Shown here piece by piece: positions 41,444 through 51,035 of a DNA stretch of 64,000 nucleotides. Both the position numbers and the translations under genes were made by a program. The stretch is from an uncultured Pelagibacteraceae bacterium. Lineage in GTDB: Bacteria > Pseudomonadota > Alphaproteobacteria > Pelagibacterales > Pelagibacteraceae. The stretch lies in NCBI GenBank assembly GCA_902603945.1, contig CACKWP010000003.1, positions 1-64,000 of the forward strand. Direction: 5' to 3'. Position 1 is the first letter of the stretch. The number at the start of each line of letters is the position of its first letter. The notes under the pieces were generated by a model. The model searched no databases, was not told where the DNA came from, and was given only the letters and a program-made list of their open reading frames with translations.

Positions 41444-41673
41444 TATTTTCCTTTTGTGGTTATTGATAAAGCATGAAGTTCATTACCCATTTTACCTTTT
41501 AAAGATTTGTATACAAGTTTATGTTGATCTATTTTACTTAAATTATTAAATTTAGATGATGTTATGGTAGCTGAATAATGATTATTATCACCCATAAGGT
41601 CCTCAATTTCAATTGAAGCATCAGGTATTGTGTCTTTTATTAATTTCTTGATCTCTTCTATAGGCAAAGGCAT
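41443..41673 (-). CDS. BolA family protein
   Basis: A 76-residue BolA-like protein. The fold signature is visible in [54 protein letters not shown]. The conserved His in NNHYS and in LHALS are possible cluster ligands. It pairs with the CGFS glutaredoxin encoded immediately downstream, suggesting iron-sulfur handling. Its start overlaps the purL stop by one base, and its stop overlaps the grxD start by one base. Confidence 0.92.
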   Translation of the reverse strand: MPLPIEEIKKLIKDTIPDASIEIEDLMGDNNHYSATITSSKFNNLSKIDQHKLVYKSLKGKMGNELHALSITTKGK

Positions 41674-43853
41674 TAGTAAGTATTATACCATTCGTTATTT
41701 ATTTTAAATAAATCTTTTACATTTATTTTTAATTCACTTTCAATTTCAAAAAAATCTCTTTGCGTATATCCTATATTTTCATAATAAATATCGTTATCTT
41801 TCAGTATTTTTTCCACTTTTGTTGAATTATTTTTTTTTATTTCAATTATATATCTCGCCTGATCCTCACCAAAAAGGTATTTGATTAAATTTGTTAATTT
41901 TTTTGGTTTTAAAATTTTAGCTCCATATCCTGATGAGATAGACATTTCGGATAAAGCAGTAATTAAACCACCACTTGAAACGTCATGTGAAGATAAAATT
42001 AAATTTTTATCAATTAACTTAAGTAGATTTTCTCCATTATTTTTTTCATTTAAGAGATTAATTTCTGGAGGCATACCTTCATCAATTGAGTAATTTTCTT
42101 TTAGAAAACAACTTTGCTCTAAGTGGCCAAAAGTTTTACCTATAAGCAACAAACTACTGTTAGTCTCCTTAAATGAATGATTTAAAGGTTTAGATAATTT
42201 TTTTATTAATCCAACACCACCTATTACAGGAGTAGGAAAAATATTTTTTTTATTCGTCCCATTGTAGAATGAAACATTACCAGAAACTACAGGGTAATTT
42301 AAAAATTCACATGCCTCTTTAATACCTTCCAAACACTCTGCAAATTCTCCCATAACTTCTTGATTTTCTGGATTACCAAAGTTTAAACAATTAGTTATGG
42401 CTAGAGGTTTTGCACCTACAGTAATTAAATTTCTCCAATTTTCGCAAACAATTTGTTTGCCGCCAGTTAGAGGGTAAGATTTACAATAATTAGCAGAAGA
42501 GTCCACTGATACAGCGATTGCTTTATCTTTATTATGAATTCTAATTATTGCAGCGTCAGATCCAGATCTTTGTACCGTATCGCACATTACCATTTGATCA
42601 TACTGATTTGTTACCCAGGTTTTATTAGAATGATTAGGACTTGATAAAATTTTAATTAAAGCATCTTCAATTTTAATCTTTTTAAGATTTTTTAATTCAA
42701 TTGTATTTTTACAAGGCTTCTTTTTAATCCATTTTCTACTGTAAATAGGTGCTTTAGATGCTAAAGCTTCAATTGGAATTTCCCCTACAACTTTATTATT
42801 AAACTTTAAAGTGAGTTTATTAGTGTTTGTAGTTTTGCCAATTACAACAAAATCTAAATCCCATTTATCAAATATTTTTTTAGCTTTCTTTTCTTTGCCG
42901 TCTTCAAGTATTATCAACATTCTTTCTTGACTTTCTGATAACATCATCTCATATGGCGTCATATTATCTTCCCGACACGGAACTTTATTAAGTTCAAGCT
43001 CAAGACCAAGAGAACCTTTTGATGCCATTTCCACACTCGAAGACGTAAGTCCAGCAGCACCCATGTCTTGAATAGAAATTATTGAGTTGTCTTTCATTAG
43101 TTCCAAACAAGCTTCCATTAAAAGTTTTTCTGTAAAAGGATCACCTACTTGTACAGTTGGTTTTTTTTCTTCAGAATTCTCATCAAATTCAGCTGATGCC
43201 ATTGAAGCTCCGTGTATTCCATCACGACCTGTCTTTGATCCTACATAAACTACAGATTTATTTAACCCTTTTGCTTTTGAGTAAAAAATTTTGTTTTTTT
43301 TTGCATGACCTACTGCCATTGCATTAACTAAAATATTTTCATTATAAGTTTCGTTAAATTTTGTTTCTCCGGCTACAGTCGGTATTCCTATACAGTTTCC
43401 ATATCCTCCAATCCCGGAGACCACACCATTTAACAAACTTTTAGTTTTTGGATGTTTTGGATCTCCGAAATGTATAGAATTTAATAAAGCTATAGGTCTT
43501 GCACCCATTGTAAAAACATCCCTTAATATACCACCTACTCCAGTTGCAGCACCTTGGTATGGTTCTATGTAAGAGGGATGATTGTGACTTTCAATTTTAA
43601 AAACAATTGCATCATCATCCCCGATGTCAATTACACCTGCATTTTCCCCAGGCCCTTGAATTACTTGTTTTCCTTTAGTTGGTAATTTTTTTAAATGAAT
43701 TCTTGATGATTTATAAGAGCAATGTTCATTCCACATTGCTGAAAAAATTCCTAATTCTAGTAAGTTAGGTTCTCTTTTTAATAATTTTTTAATGCTTTGA
43801 TATTCCTCTGGTTTTAGTCCGTGTTTGTCAATTATCTGTTCAGTAATTTTCAT
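41673..43853 (-). CDS. purL: phosphoribosylformylglycinamidine synthase subunit PurL
   Basis: Synthetase subunit of the fourth step of purine synthesis. At 726 residues it is the small PurL that needs PurS and PurQ, both encoded just upstream. Motifs include ALMRE-like [17 protein letters not shown] at residues 38-54, [28 protein letters not shown], and in the second half [28 protein letters not shown] and [17 protein letters not shown]. The gene is 1 base from purQ and overlaps bolA. The antisense ORFs inside are not real. Confidence 0.96.
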   Translation of the reverse strand: MKITEQIIDKHGLKPEEYQSIKKLLKREPNLLELGIFSAMWNEHCSYKSSRIHLKKLPTKGKQVIQGPGENAGVIDIGDDDAIVFKIESHNHPSYIEPYQGAATGVGGILRDVFTMGARPIALLNSIHFGDPKHPKTKSLLNGVVSGIGGYGNCIGIPTVAGETKFNETYNENILVNAMAVGHAKKNKIFYSKAKGLNKSVVYVGSKTGRDGIHGASMASAEFDENSEEKKPTVQVGDPFTEKLLMEACLELMKDNSIISIQDMGAAGLTSSSVEMASKGSLGLELELNKVPCREDNMTPYEMMLSESQERMLIILEDGKEKKAKKIFDKWDLDFVVIGKTTNTNKLTLKFNNKVVGEIPIEALASKAPIYSRKWIKKKPCKNTIELKNLKKIKIEDALIKILSSPNHSNKTWVTNQYDQMVMCDTVQRSGSDAAIIRIHNKDKAIAVSVDSSANYCKSYPLTGGKQIVCENWRNLITVGAKPLAITNCLNFGNPENQEVMGEFAECLEGIKEACEFLNYPVVSGNVSFYNGTNKKNIFPTPVIGGVGLIKKLSKPLNHSFKETNSSLLLIGKTFGHLEQSCFLKENYSIDEGMPPEINLLNEKNNGENLLKLIDKNLILSSHDVSSGGLITALSEMSISSGYGAKILKPKKLTNLIKYLFGEDQARYIIEIKKNNSTKVEKILKDNDIYYENIGYTQRDFFEIESELKINVKDLFKINNEWYNTY

Positions 43854-43854
43854 T

Positions 43855-44532
43855 TTAGTTAAGTAAACTTGAAAAAAGATTTATACCATCTTCATTTGAA
43901 ATTATATCATCCACCATTCTTTCAGGATGGGGCATCATTCCTAAAATATTCTTTTTGGCATTTAGAATTCCAGCGATATTTTCTAATGATCCATTTGGGT
44001 TTGCCTCTTGATTTTCATTTCCATTTTCATCACAATATTTAAAAGCAATTAAATTCTCTTTTTTTAACTCGTCAAGATGCTTTGTATCTGTAAAAAAATT
44101 ACCCTCATTATGTGCTATATTAATTTTTAAAATTTGATCCTTTTTATATTTATTTGTAAATTTTGTTTCATTATTTAATGTTTTAATCTGAACATCTTTA
44201 TTTATAAATTTTAAATTTTTATTTCTTAATAAAGTGCCTTTAAGCAAACCAGTTTCAGTTAAAATTTGAAATCCATTACAAATACCTAAAACCAAACAAC
44301 CAGAATTAGCAGCTTTAATAACCTCATCTATGATTAAAGATTTTCCAGCAATTGCTCCAGATCTCAAATAATCTCCATAAGAGAAACCACCAGGGATAAC
44401 TATTAAATCTGACTTAGGTAATTTTGTATCTTTATGCCAAACCATTTGATTTTTGAATTGCATTTTTTCTAATGCAACAGCAATGTCTCTGTCGCAATTA
44501 GAACCAGGAAAAACAATTACAGAAGATTTCAT
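43855..44532 (-). CDS. purQ: phosphoribosylformylglycinamidine synthase subunit PurQ
   Basis: Glutamine amidotransferase subunit of 225 residues. The N-terminus [14 protein letters not shown] is typical. The catalytic nucleophile is the Cys of [10 protein letters not shown] and the His/Glu pair is in [24 protein letters not shown] is the oxyanion region. It is preceded by purS (4-base overlap) and followed by purL, so all three parts of FGAR amidotransferase are made from one message. Confidence 0.95.
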   Translation of the reverse strand: MKSSVIVFPGSNCDRDIAVALEKMQFKNQMVWHKDTKLPKSDLIVIPGGFSYGDYLRSGAIAGKSLIIDEVIKAANSGCLVLGICNGFQILTETGLLKGTLLRNKNLKFINKDVQIKTLNNETKFTNKYKKDQILKINIAHNEGNFFTDTKHLDELKKENLIAFKYCDENGNENQEANPNGSLENIAGILNAKKNILGMMPHPERMVDDIISNEDGINLFSSLLN

Positions 44533-44771
44533 GAAATTTTATTTATTTTGTAGTCTTCGATAATAAGATTTACTAAAAGTTTTTTACACATTTCATCAAC
44601 TTTTTTTTCAGCATTTTTCTGATCATTCTCATCAACCTCTATTTCAAAATGTTTACCTTGTCTTATACTTTTTAAGTTGTTCATACCCATATTTACTAAA
44701 GTATTCTCTACAACTTTTCCTTGAGGATCTAACACATCTTTTTTAAGAGTTACTGTTACTGAAAATTTCAA
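44529..44771 (-). CDS. purS: phosphoribosylformylglycinamidine synthase subunit PurS
   Basis: An 80-residue PurS. The sequence FSVTVTLKKDVLDPQGKVVENTL and LKSIRQGKHFEIEVDEN shows the ferredoxin-like small subunit that bridges PurL and PurQ. It overlaps purQ by 4 bases and starts 1 base after the purC stop. Confidence 0.93.
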   Translation of the reverse strand: MKFSVTVTLKKDVLDPQGKVVENTLVNMGMNNLKSIRQGKHFEIEVDENDQKNAEKKVDEMCKKLLVNLIIEDYKINKIS

Positions 44772-44772
44772 T

Positions 44773-45564
44773 TTATTTTTTTTTGAATTTTAAAGGGATA
44801 GTTTTACCAAAATTTACTTCACTTATATTTGTTTCCTCCGGCATTATGCCCAATCGTCTTGCTACTTCTTGATACCCTTGAATGATATTACCTAAATCTT
44901 TTCTAAATCTATCTTTATCTAATTTTTTTTCTGTTTTTGAATCCCATAAACGACAAGTATCAGGACTTATTTCATCTGCTAAAATTATTTCGCTTTCTCT
45001 TCTGTCCTTATTCCAGGTTTTACCATATTCAATTTTGAAATCGACAAGCTTAATACCAATCCCTCTAAACATTCCAATTAATAAGTCATTAATTCTAAGT
45101 GTCATTCTATCTATGATTTGAATTTCTTTTTCTGTAGCCCAATCAAATGAAAAAATATGCTCCTTTGAAATTAAAGGATCATTAAGTTCATCTTTTTTAA
45201 AACAATATTCGAGTAATGGTTTTTCAAGAACCGTTCCTTCCGGTATTCCAAGTCTTTTTGTTAGTGAGCCAGTTGCGATATTTCTTACTATGAATTCAAT
45301 AGGAAAAATTTCAGCCTTTTTAATTAATTGTTCTCTCATATTCAATCGTTTTATAAAATGAGTTTTGATTCCACATTGGCTTAAATTTGTTAAAATATAT
45401 TCTGAAATTCTATTATTAAGAACACCTTTTCCCTCAACACTAGCTTTTTTTAAATTATTAAAAGCAGTAGCGTCGTCCTTAAAATGTTGGATAATAATAT
45501 TTTTATCCTTTGTTTCGTAAAGAATTTTAGCTTTTCCTTCGTATAATTTTTTACCTTTATTCAT
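44773..45564 (-). CDS. purC: SAICAR synthetase
   Basis: Adds aspartate to CAIR in the purine pathway. Motifs are LYEGKAKILYET at the N-terminus (ATP loop), FKDDATAFN, FPIEFIVRNIATGSLTKRLG, LVDFKIEYG and ILADEISPDTCRLWD. 263 residues, typical for the bacterial form. It sits between purB and purS in the nine-gene leftward operon. Confidence 0.96.
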   Translation of the reverse strand: MNKGKKLYEGKAKILYETKDKNIIIQHFKDDATAFNNLKKASVEGKGVLNNRISEYILTNLSQCGIKTHFIKRLNMREQLIKKAEIFPIEFIVRNIATGSLTKRLGIPEGTVLEKPLLEYCFKKDELNDPLISKEHIFSFDWATEKEIQIIDRMTLRINDLLIGMFRGIGIKLVDFKIEYGKTWNKDRRESEIILADEISPDTCRLWDSKTEKKLDKDRFRKDLGNIIQGYQEVARRLGIMPEETNISEVNFGKTIPLKFKKK

Positions 45565-45568
45565 GTGA

Positions 45569-46864
45569 TTATTTTTTCAGACTTCTACTGAAAATTATAT
45601 TAATTTTTTTTGTATGGTAACTAAAATTAAATAGTTTTTTAAGTTTATTAACAGGTATTTTATTTGTAATTTTTTTGTCAGAGATAATTTTGTCATAAAA
45701 TGAAGTGTTTTCCTTCCATGCTTGCATAGCATTTGTTTGAACAATTTTATAAGATTCTTCCCGAGTAAAACCTACAGTAGTTAATTCTAAAAGAACTCTT
45801 TGTGAAAAAAAAATACCATTAGTTAAGTTTAAATTTTTTTTCATATTTTTTGGATAAATATTCAAGTCTTTCACAACGTTACTCAATCTATGAAGAGCGA
45901 AGTCTAAAGCGATGGTTGTGTCAGGTCCAATATTTCTCTCCACCGCAGAGTGGGAAATATCTCTCTCATGCCATAAAGCAACATTTTCTAATGCTGGAAT
46001 AACACTTGATCTGATTAACCTTGCCAGACCAGTTAAGTTCTCACTTAATATTGGATTTTTTTTATGCGGCATAGCAGAGGAACCTTTTTGTCTCTTACCA
46101 AAAAATTCTTCAACTTCTAAAACTTCTGTTCTTTGAAGATGTCTGATTTCAATTGCAAATCTTTCAATTGAACTTGCAATAATACCTAATGTTGAAAAAT
46201 ATTGTGCATGCCTATCTCTCGGTATTATTTGTGTTGAAATTGGTTCAACATTTAATTTAAGTTTTTTTGCAACGTATCTTTCCACTTTAGGATCTATATT
46301 TGCAAATGTACCGACAGCTCCAGAAATTGCACAAGTTGAAATTTCCTTTATCGAGTTTTCCAAACGTTTTTTGTTTCTGAGAAATTCTTGATAAAAAGTT
46401 AACATTTTCAAACCAAATGTAATTGGTTCAGCGTGGATACCATGACTTCGTCCAATACATAAAGTGTACTTATGTTTTATAGCTTGTTTTTTTATTGACT
46501 GAAGCAATTGATTTATATCTTTTATCAGAATTTCACCAGACTGTTTTAATTGGAGATTAAAACAAGTGTCCAAGACATCTGAAGACGTCATTCCTTTATG
46601 CAAATATTTAGCCTCTTTACCAGCACGTTCAGTAATTGATGTAAGAAAAGCAATTATGTCGTGTTTGACCTTATTTTCAATTTGTAGAATTCTTTTTGGA
46701 TTTATTTTTGCCTTTAATTTTACTTTTTTTACAACACCTCTAGGAATTATTCTAAGTTTTTCCATTGCCTCAGCTGCTGCTAATTCAATTTTAAGCCAAA
46801 TAGAATACCTATTATAATCTTCCCAAATACTTTTAATTTCTTTTCTAGAATATCTTTCAATCAT
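45569..46864 (-). CDS. purB: adenylosuccinate lyase
   Basis: Fumarase/aspartase superfamily enzyme of 431 residues, used twice in AMP synthesis. It starts MIERYSRKEIKSIWED. The signature loop is GSSAMPHKKNPILSEN, with the catalytic Ser in SSAMP. Upstream are LHKGMTSSDVLDTCFNLQ, with the SSD motif, and IGRSHGIHAEPITFG, with the general acid His. It lies 4 bases before purC and follows map by 6 bases in one transcription unit. Confidence 0.95.
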   Translation of the reverse strand: MIERYSRKEIKSIWEDYNRYSIWLKIELAAAEAMEKLRIIPRGVVKKVKLKAKINPKRILQIENKVKHDIIAFLTSITERAGKEAKYLHKGMTSSDVLDTCFNLQLKQSGEILIKDINQLLQSIKKQAIKHKYTLCIGRSHGIHAEPITFGLKMLTFYQEFLRNKKRLENSIKEISTCAISGAVGTFANIDPKVERYVAKKLKLNVEPISTQIIPRDRHAQYFSTLGIIASSIERFAIEIRHLQRTEVLEVEEFFGKRQKGSSAMPHKKNPILSENLTGLARLIRSSVIPALENVALWHERDISHSAVERNIGPDTTIALDFALHRLSNVVKDLNIYPKNMKKNLNLTNGIFFSQRVLLELTTVGFTREESYKIVQTNAMQAWKENTSFYDKIISDKKITNKIPVNKLKKLFNFSYHTKKINIIFSRSLKK

Positions 46865-46870
46865 TAATAT

Positions 46871-47629
46871 TTAATTTATTTGATCACTAGATAGAGTAAA
46901 AATTTCATAACCCTCATTTGTTACACCTATTGTATGTTCAAATTGTGCAGATAATGTTTTATCTTTAGTGACTGCAGTCCAACCATCTTTTAATGTTTTA
47001 GTCTCAAATCTGCCGAGGTTAATCATTGGTTCTATAGTAAAAATCATACCAGATTTAATCTTTTCACCTGTTCCTTTCTTACCATAATGAAGGACATTCG
47101 GTTCTTGATGAAATGATTGTCCTATTCCATGTCCACAAAAATCTTGAACAACTGAAAACCCATTAGACTCTACGTGACTTTGAATAGCTGAACCAATATC
47201 TCCTAATAAAACTCCGTCTTTAACAACTTTAATTGCTTTCATCATTGCCTCGTAAGTTGTTTGTATTAATTTATCAGCTTTAACTGAAACTTCACCAACT
47301 TTAAACATTCTACTTGTATCGCCATGCCAACCTTCTTTAAGAGCAGTAACATCAACATTCATAATATCACCATCCCTCAAGATTTTTTCAGAGGGTATTC
47401 CATGACAGACAACATGATTAACTGATGTACAACATGATTTTGGAAAACCTCTATAATATAATGGAGCCGAGTAAGCTTTATGGTCATTAATGTACTCATA
47501 ACAAGTTTTATCTATTTCATTAGTAGAAATCCCAGGTTTTACAATTTTGCTTACTTCATCCAAAGCACCGGCAGCAATAGACCCAGCTATTCTTGTTTTT
47601 TCAAAAGCTTCTTTAAAATTTTTATTCAT
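46871..47629 (-). CDS. map: methionine aminopeptidase, type I
   Basis: Removes the initiator methionine. The substrate-site Cys and His are in CTSVNHVVCHGIPSEK. The metal ligands follow in order: Asp in MNVDVTALKEGWHGDTSRMF (two Asp), His in CGHGIGQSFHQEPNVLHYG, Glu in FTIEPMINLG, and Glu in AQFEHTIGV. 252 residues, as in E. coli MetAP. It overlaps sfsA by 8 bases and precedes purB by 6. Confidence 0.95.
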   Translation of the reverse strand: MNKNFKEAFEKTRIAGSIAAGALDEVSKIVKPGISTNEIDKTCYEYINDHKAYSAPLYYRGFPKSCCTSVNHVVCHGIPSEKILRDGDIMNVDVTALKEGWHGDTSRMFKVGEVSVKADKLIQTTYEAMMKAIKVVKDGVLLGDIGSAIQSHVESNGFSVVQDFCGHGIGQSFHQEPNVLHYGKKGTGEKIKSGMIFTIEPMINLGRFETKTLKDGWTAVTKDKTLSAQFEHTIGVTNEGYEIFTLSSDQIN

Positions 47630-48323
47630 TCAATATAAATTTTATTTGCCTATTTAATTTTATTCCTTTTGGTGAAAATTTACAATCATAGCAAAGTATT
47701 TTTAAATTGTTTTTAACAGCTTTACTTAAAGCATTAGCATAATTCGGATCTATGTCTTTAGCTATTGAAAAAGAATTACAATCATTTCTTTGAATTACAA
47801 AAAGGATATAAACCTTAAATTTTTTTTTACTAGCTTTTATAAGCTCACCTATGTGTTTGAGCCCTCTTGACGTTTCTGCATCAGGAAATTCAGCAAGGTT
47901 TCTTTTTCTTGAAAGAGTTACGTTTTTGACCTCAATGAATGATTGGTATTTTTTACTTGAAACTAGAAAATCAAACCTTGTATTAGCTCCAAACTTTGTT
48001 TCAGGCTTAATATCCATATTATTATTAAATTCTTTAATCAAATTATTTTGAAGAGCATCATGAACAATTTTATTTGTTGAATGAGTATTTACTCCAACTT
48101 TTATTTTCTTAACTTCAATAATTTCTAAAGTATATTTTAATTTTCTTTTAGGATTATTAGATTTACTAATCCATACCTTATTACCTTGATCCAATAACCC
48201 ATGCATAGATCCTGTATTTGGACAATGAACAGTTAAAATTTGGTTATTGACTCTCACATCAACAAAAAAACGCTTATATCTTTTTATTAATAGTCCTGGT
48301 ATTAATTTGTTATCAAAATTCAT
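47622..48323 (-). CDS. sfsA: sugar fermentation stimulation protein homologue
   Basis: SfsA family protein of 233 residues. Recognised by LIKRYKRFFVDV, VHCPNTGSMHGL, NTHSTNKIVHDAL, TRFDFLV, FIEVKNVTL and FPDAETSRGLKHIGEL. The EVKN segment resembles a PD-(D/E)xK nuclease core and an OB-like domain lies in the N-terminal part; the biological role remains unclear. It is the first gene of the leftward unit that continues into map and the purine genes. Confidence 0.9.
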   Translation of the reverse strand: MNFDNKLIPGLLIKRYKRFFVDVRVNNQILTVHCPNTGSMHGLLDQGNKVWISKSNNPKRKLKYTLEIIEVKKIKVGVNTHSTNKIVHDALQNNLIKEFNNNMDIKPETKFGANTRFDFLVSSKKYQSFIEVKNVTLSRKRNLAEFPDAETSRGLKHIGELIKASKKKFKVYILFVIQRNDCNSFSIAKDIDPNYANALSKAVKNNLKILCYDCKFSPKGIKLNRQIKFILNE

Positions 48324-48338
48324 ATATTAATTACTTCT

Positions 48339-49097
48339 ATGAAGAAAATAACTAAAAAAGTAAATGCTGCAATTTTAATTATTGGCAATGAAATTCTCTC
48401 TGGCCGAACCCAGGATAAGAATATTTCATTTATTTCTCAATGGTTAAATGCGAAATGCGGGATTTCAGTAAATGAAGTTAGAATTATCCCAGACGATGAA
48501 AAAAAAATTATAGAAAATATTTTAATTTTATCTAAAAAATTTAATTATGTTTTTACTACAGGTGGCATAGGCCCAACCCATGATGATATTACGGCTCAAT
48601 CAATTTCTAAAGCTTTCAAGGTGAAGTACGAGTATCATAAAGAGGCTTACGCAATTTTAGAAAAATATTACGGTAAAAAAAAATTTAATGATGGTAGAAA
48701 AAAAATGGCCAAATTACCAAGAGGAGCTAAATTAATTTATAATCCTTCCAGCGCTGCTCCAGGATTTATTATTAAAAATGTTCTATCTCTACCTGGTGTA
48801 CCGTCCATTTTGAATTCAATGATTGAAAATACTAAAAGATATTTAGTCAAAGGTTTAAAAGTCCACAGCAAGACATTAAATCTTTATACTGTTGAGAGTA
48901 ATATATCTAAACAATTAGGTCTCATACAGAAAAAATATAAAAAATTTGTTGATATTGGAAGTTACCCTTTTTTCAGGCTTGGCAAAATTGGAGTAGCCAT
49001 TGTAACTAGATCTAACTCTATATCGAAATTAAATATAGTAAACAAAGAATTAATCAGTTTAGTAAAATTTAAAAAAATCCAAATTCTAAAAATTTAA
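48339..49097 (+). CDS. CinA-like molybdopterin-binding domain protein
   Basis: A 252-residue protein equal to the N-terminal MoaB/Mog-like domain of CinA without the C-terminal NMN deamidase domain. Motifs are ILIIGNEILSGRTQDKN, FTTGGIGPTHDDITAQSISKA, KMAKLPRGAKLIYNPSSAAPGF and LPGVPSILNSM. In the stand-alone form, the domain may hydrolyse ADP-ribose or NADH hydrate products, as in the CinA pyrophosphatase domain. It is divergent from sfsA (15 bases apart). Its TAA shares TTAA with the stop of the convergent GT9 gene. Confidence 0.85.
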   Translation: MKKITKKVNAAILIIGNEILSGRTQDKNISFISQWLNAKCGISVNEVRIIPDDEKKIIENILILSKKFNYVFTTGGIGPTHDDITAQSISKAFKVKYEYHKEAYAILEKYYGKKKFNDGRKKMAKLPRGAKLIYNPSSAAPGFIIKNVLSLPGVPSILNSMIENTKRYLVKGLKVHSKTLNLYTVESNISKQLGLIQKKYKKFVDIGSYPFFRLGKIGVAIVTRSNSISKLNIVNKELISLVKFKKIQILKI

Positions 49098-50047
49098 ATT
49101 AAATCATAAACTTCATCTACAGTGATGGACTCTATGTCTGAAGTATCATGAATTTTTTTACTATCTAATATTTTTATGAAATTATTTTTTGGAGCAAACT
49201 TTTCAGAACTAGTTGGGCCAAATAAAACAATCATTGGAATATTTGCAAGCCCCATCATGTGCATTACCCCATTATCTATCGATACTGCTTGATCCAATCT
49301 AGATGATAATGCAGTGACTAAAGCAGGGCAGGATAATTCAGATGTCGACTCCGGAAATAAAGCACCAGGAACCTGGTTTCTAATTTTTTCAATTATGTGT
49401 TCTTGATTTTTTTCAATAAAAAAAACAGGGATTTTTTTTTTAATTAGAGATTTGTTTGCGAGCGAAATAAATTTATAAATTGACCAACTTTTTTTCCTAT
49501 ATTCATTCCCCTGAGTTATTGAAAACCCGATATAATTTGTTTTTGGTAATAATTTTCTTGCTTCACTGAGTAAATTTTTAGGAAGTTTATTACAACTAAA
49601 ATTTATATTTTTAATTTTTTCTCCTAAAAATATACTCAAATTTTCGAGATGATCTTTTGATTCGTATTTAACTTTTTTAGTGGAAAATAAATTATTGAAA
49701 GTTGTTGAATAAAAATGATTATGAGGAATTCTTTTTAAAATTAAAGAATTTCTAATTTTTGATTGCAGATCAATAATTAAATCAAATTTAACTTCATTTG
49801 TTTTGATGAAGTTTTTTTTAGCTAATAACAAATGCCACCATCTAAAACCAAAATATTTTAAATTTAACTCTAGAGTTTGAATTTTAATATTATATTCTTT
49901 TAGTTTACCCTCAAAGTGGTTAGGGTGAGCTCCTAAATAGAATATATTTGATCTTCTATAATGATTTTTTAGACTAAGTAGTAAAGGTATAATTTGAATA
50001 GAGTCTCCTAAACCGCCACCGGAATTGTAAATTAATATTTTTTTCAC
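49094..50047 (-). CDS. glycosyltransferase family 9
   Basis: Second heptosyltransferase-family protein of the window, 317 residues. The N-terminus ILIYNSGGGLGDSIQIIPLLLSL has the family glycine-rich GDS motif. The C-terminal donor site is AVSIDNGVMHMMGLANIPMIVLFGPTSSEKFAP, with DNG where other family members have DTG or DSG. It should build the core of lipopolysaccharide or a related glycolipid. The start is GTG. Convergent with the CinA-like gene and divergent from tRNA-Leu. Confidence 0.85.
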   Translation of the reverse strand: MKKILIYNSGGGLGDSIQIIPLLLSLKNHYRRSNIFYLGAHPNHFEGKLKEYNIKIQTLELNLKYFGFRWWHLLLAKKNFIKTNEVKFDLIIDLQSKIRNSLILKRIPHNHFYSTTFNNLFSTKKVKYESKDHLENLSIFLGEKIKNINFSCNKLPKNLLSEARKLLPKTNYIGFSITQGNEYRKKSWSIYKFISLANKSLIKKKIPVFFIEKNQEHIIEKIRNQVPGALFPESTSELSCPALVTALSSRLDQAVSIDNGVMHMMGLANIPMIVLFGPTSSEKFAPKNNFIKILDSKKIHDTSDIESITVDEVYDLI

Positions 50048-50076
50048 AGAATTAATATACTTTATAAAATATAAAT

Positions 50077-50082
50077 TATAAT
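50077..50082 (+). promoter_or_regulatory. -10 box for tRNA-Leu/nadK
   Basis: A perfect TATAAT 34 bases before the tRNA-Leu gene. There is no clear -35 match at the proper distance, and the region is very AT-rich, so confidence is limited. Confidence 0.35.
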
Positions 50083-50116
50083 ATAAATGTCATATACAAA
50101 TTGCTTAAATTAATGT

Positions 50117-50202
50117 GCCCTCGTGGTGAAATTGGTAGACACAAAGGACTTAAAATCCTTGCCCTTTTGGGAGTGCCAGTTCGAGTCTGGCCGAGGGCAC
50201 CA
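50117..50202 (+). tRNA. tRNA-Leu (anticodon TAA)
   Basis: Class II tRNA, 86 bases including an encoded CCA end. The acceptor arms GCCCTCG (50117-50123) and CGAGGGC (50192-50198) pair fully. The anticodon stem AAGGA/TCCTT holds the loop CTTAAAA, anticodon TAA, reading UUA. A long variable arm (CCCTTTTGGGAGT region) and the T-arm CCAGTTCGAGTCTGG complete the leucine tRNA. The nadK start follows only 5 bases after the CCA. Confidence 0.97.
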
Positions 50203-50207
50203 CTTAA

Positions 50208-50981
50208 ATGATGAATAAAAACTTAATAATATCCGATAAGAATTCAAAATCTTTAATTATTAAAAAAAAATTACTGAAAATTTTAAAGATACAAAACTTA
50301 AAAATGAGAAATGTTGTCATTGTAATTGGTGGTGATGGTTTTATGCTTCAAACTTTAAAAACGAACAAAAATATAAACAAATTATTCTATGGAATAAATT
50401 CTGGAAATTATGGTTTTTTGATGAATAAATTTTCTAATAAGAATATTTTAAAAAATATTAATCAATCTAAACTTATAAAAATTTCTCCTTTAGAAATGAA
50501 AGTAAAAAATATTAAAAACAAAGTTAAAAAAAGTTTAGCAATTAATGAAGTTTCAATTTTAAGACAAACAAGACAGGCTACTTCAATATCTTTAAAAATT
50601 GGAAATAAATTTTTGATCAAGAATCTTGTCTCGGATGGCGTTCTAGTTTCTACACCCGCAGGAAGCACAGCTTACAATTTATCTGTTCACGGGCCTATAC
50701 TAAATTTAAATTCAAAAAAAATTTCTATTGCACCAATAAGCCCTTTTAGACCTAGAAGATGGAAAGGAAAAATTGTATCTGACAAGTCAAAAATTCTAAT
50801 AAATAATCTAAATCCAATTAAAAGACCCATTAGTGCTGTTGCAGACAACATTGAAGTAAGAAACGCAAAAACTATATCAATTACAGTCAAACATAAAATC
50901 AAGTTTAACCTTTTGTATGATAAAAATAAGAGTTTGAATAAAAAGATTAAACTAGAGCAATTAATCAAAGAAACTTCATAA
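50208..50981 (+). CDS. nadK: NAD kinase
   Basis: Phosphorylates NAD to NADP. The kinase motif GGDG is in VVIVIGGDGFMLQTLK. INSGNYGFLMNKF is the second conserved block. The third block includes LAINEVSILRQTRQATS, SDGVLVSTPAGSTAYNLS and APISPFRPRRWKG. 257 residues, typical for alphaproteobacteria. It begins 5 to 8 bases (two adjacent ATGs) after the tRNA-Leu CCA and has no visible Shine-Dalgarno. The mRNA is presumably released by tRNA 3' processing and starts nearly leaderless. Confidence 0.93.
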   Translation: MMNKNLIISDKNSKSLIIKKKLLKILKIQNLKMRNVVIVIGGDGFMLQTLKTNKNINKLFYGINSGNYGFLMNKFSNKNILKNINQSKLIKISPLEMKVKNIKNKVKKSLAINEVSILRQTRQATSISLKIGNKFLIKNLVSDGVLVSTPAGSTAYNLSVHGPILNLNSKKISIAPISPFRPRRWKGKIVSDKSKILINNLNPIKRPISAVADNIEVRNAKTISITVKHKIKFNLLYDKNKSLNKKIKLEQLIKETS

Positions 50982-51017
50982 GAGGATTAAAATTTAAATT
51001 ATCGATATTTATATTTT

Positions 51018-51023
51018 TATAAT
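51018..51023 (+). promoter_or_regulatory. -10 box for the DUF4956 cluster
   Basis: A perfect TATAAT 12 bases upstream of the DUF4956 gene start at 51036. No convincing -35 box is seen. If used, the transcript would have a leader of only about five bases. The surrounding sequence is AT-rich, so this is tentative. Confidence 0.35.
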
Positions 51024-51035
51024 GTATAAAAAGCC

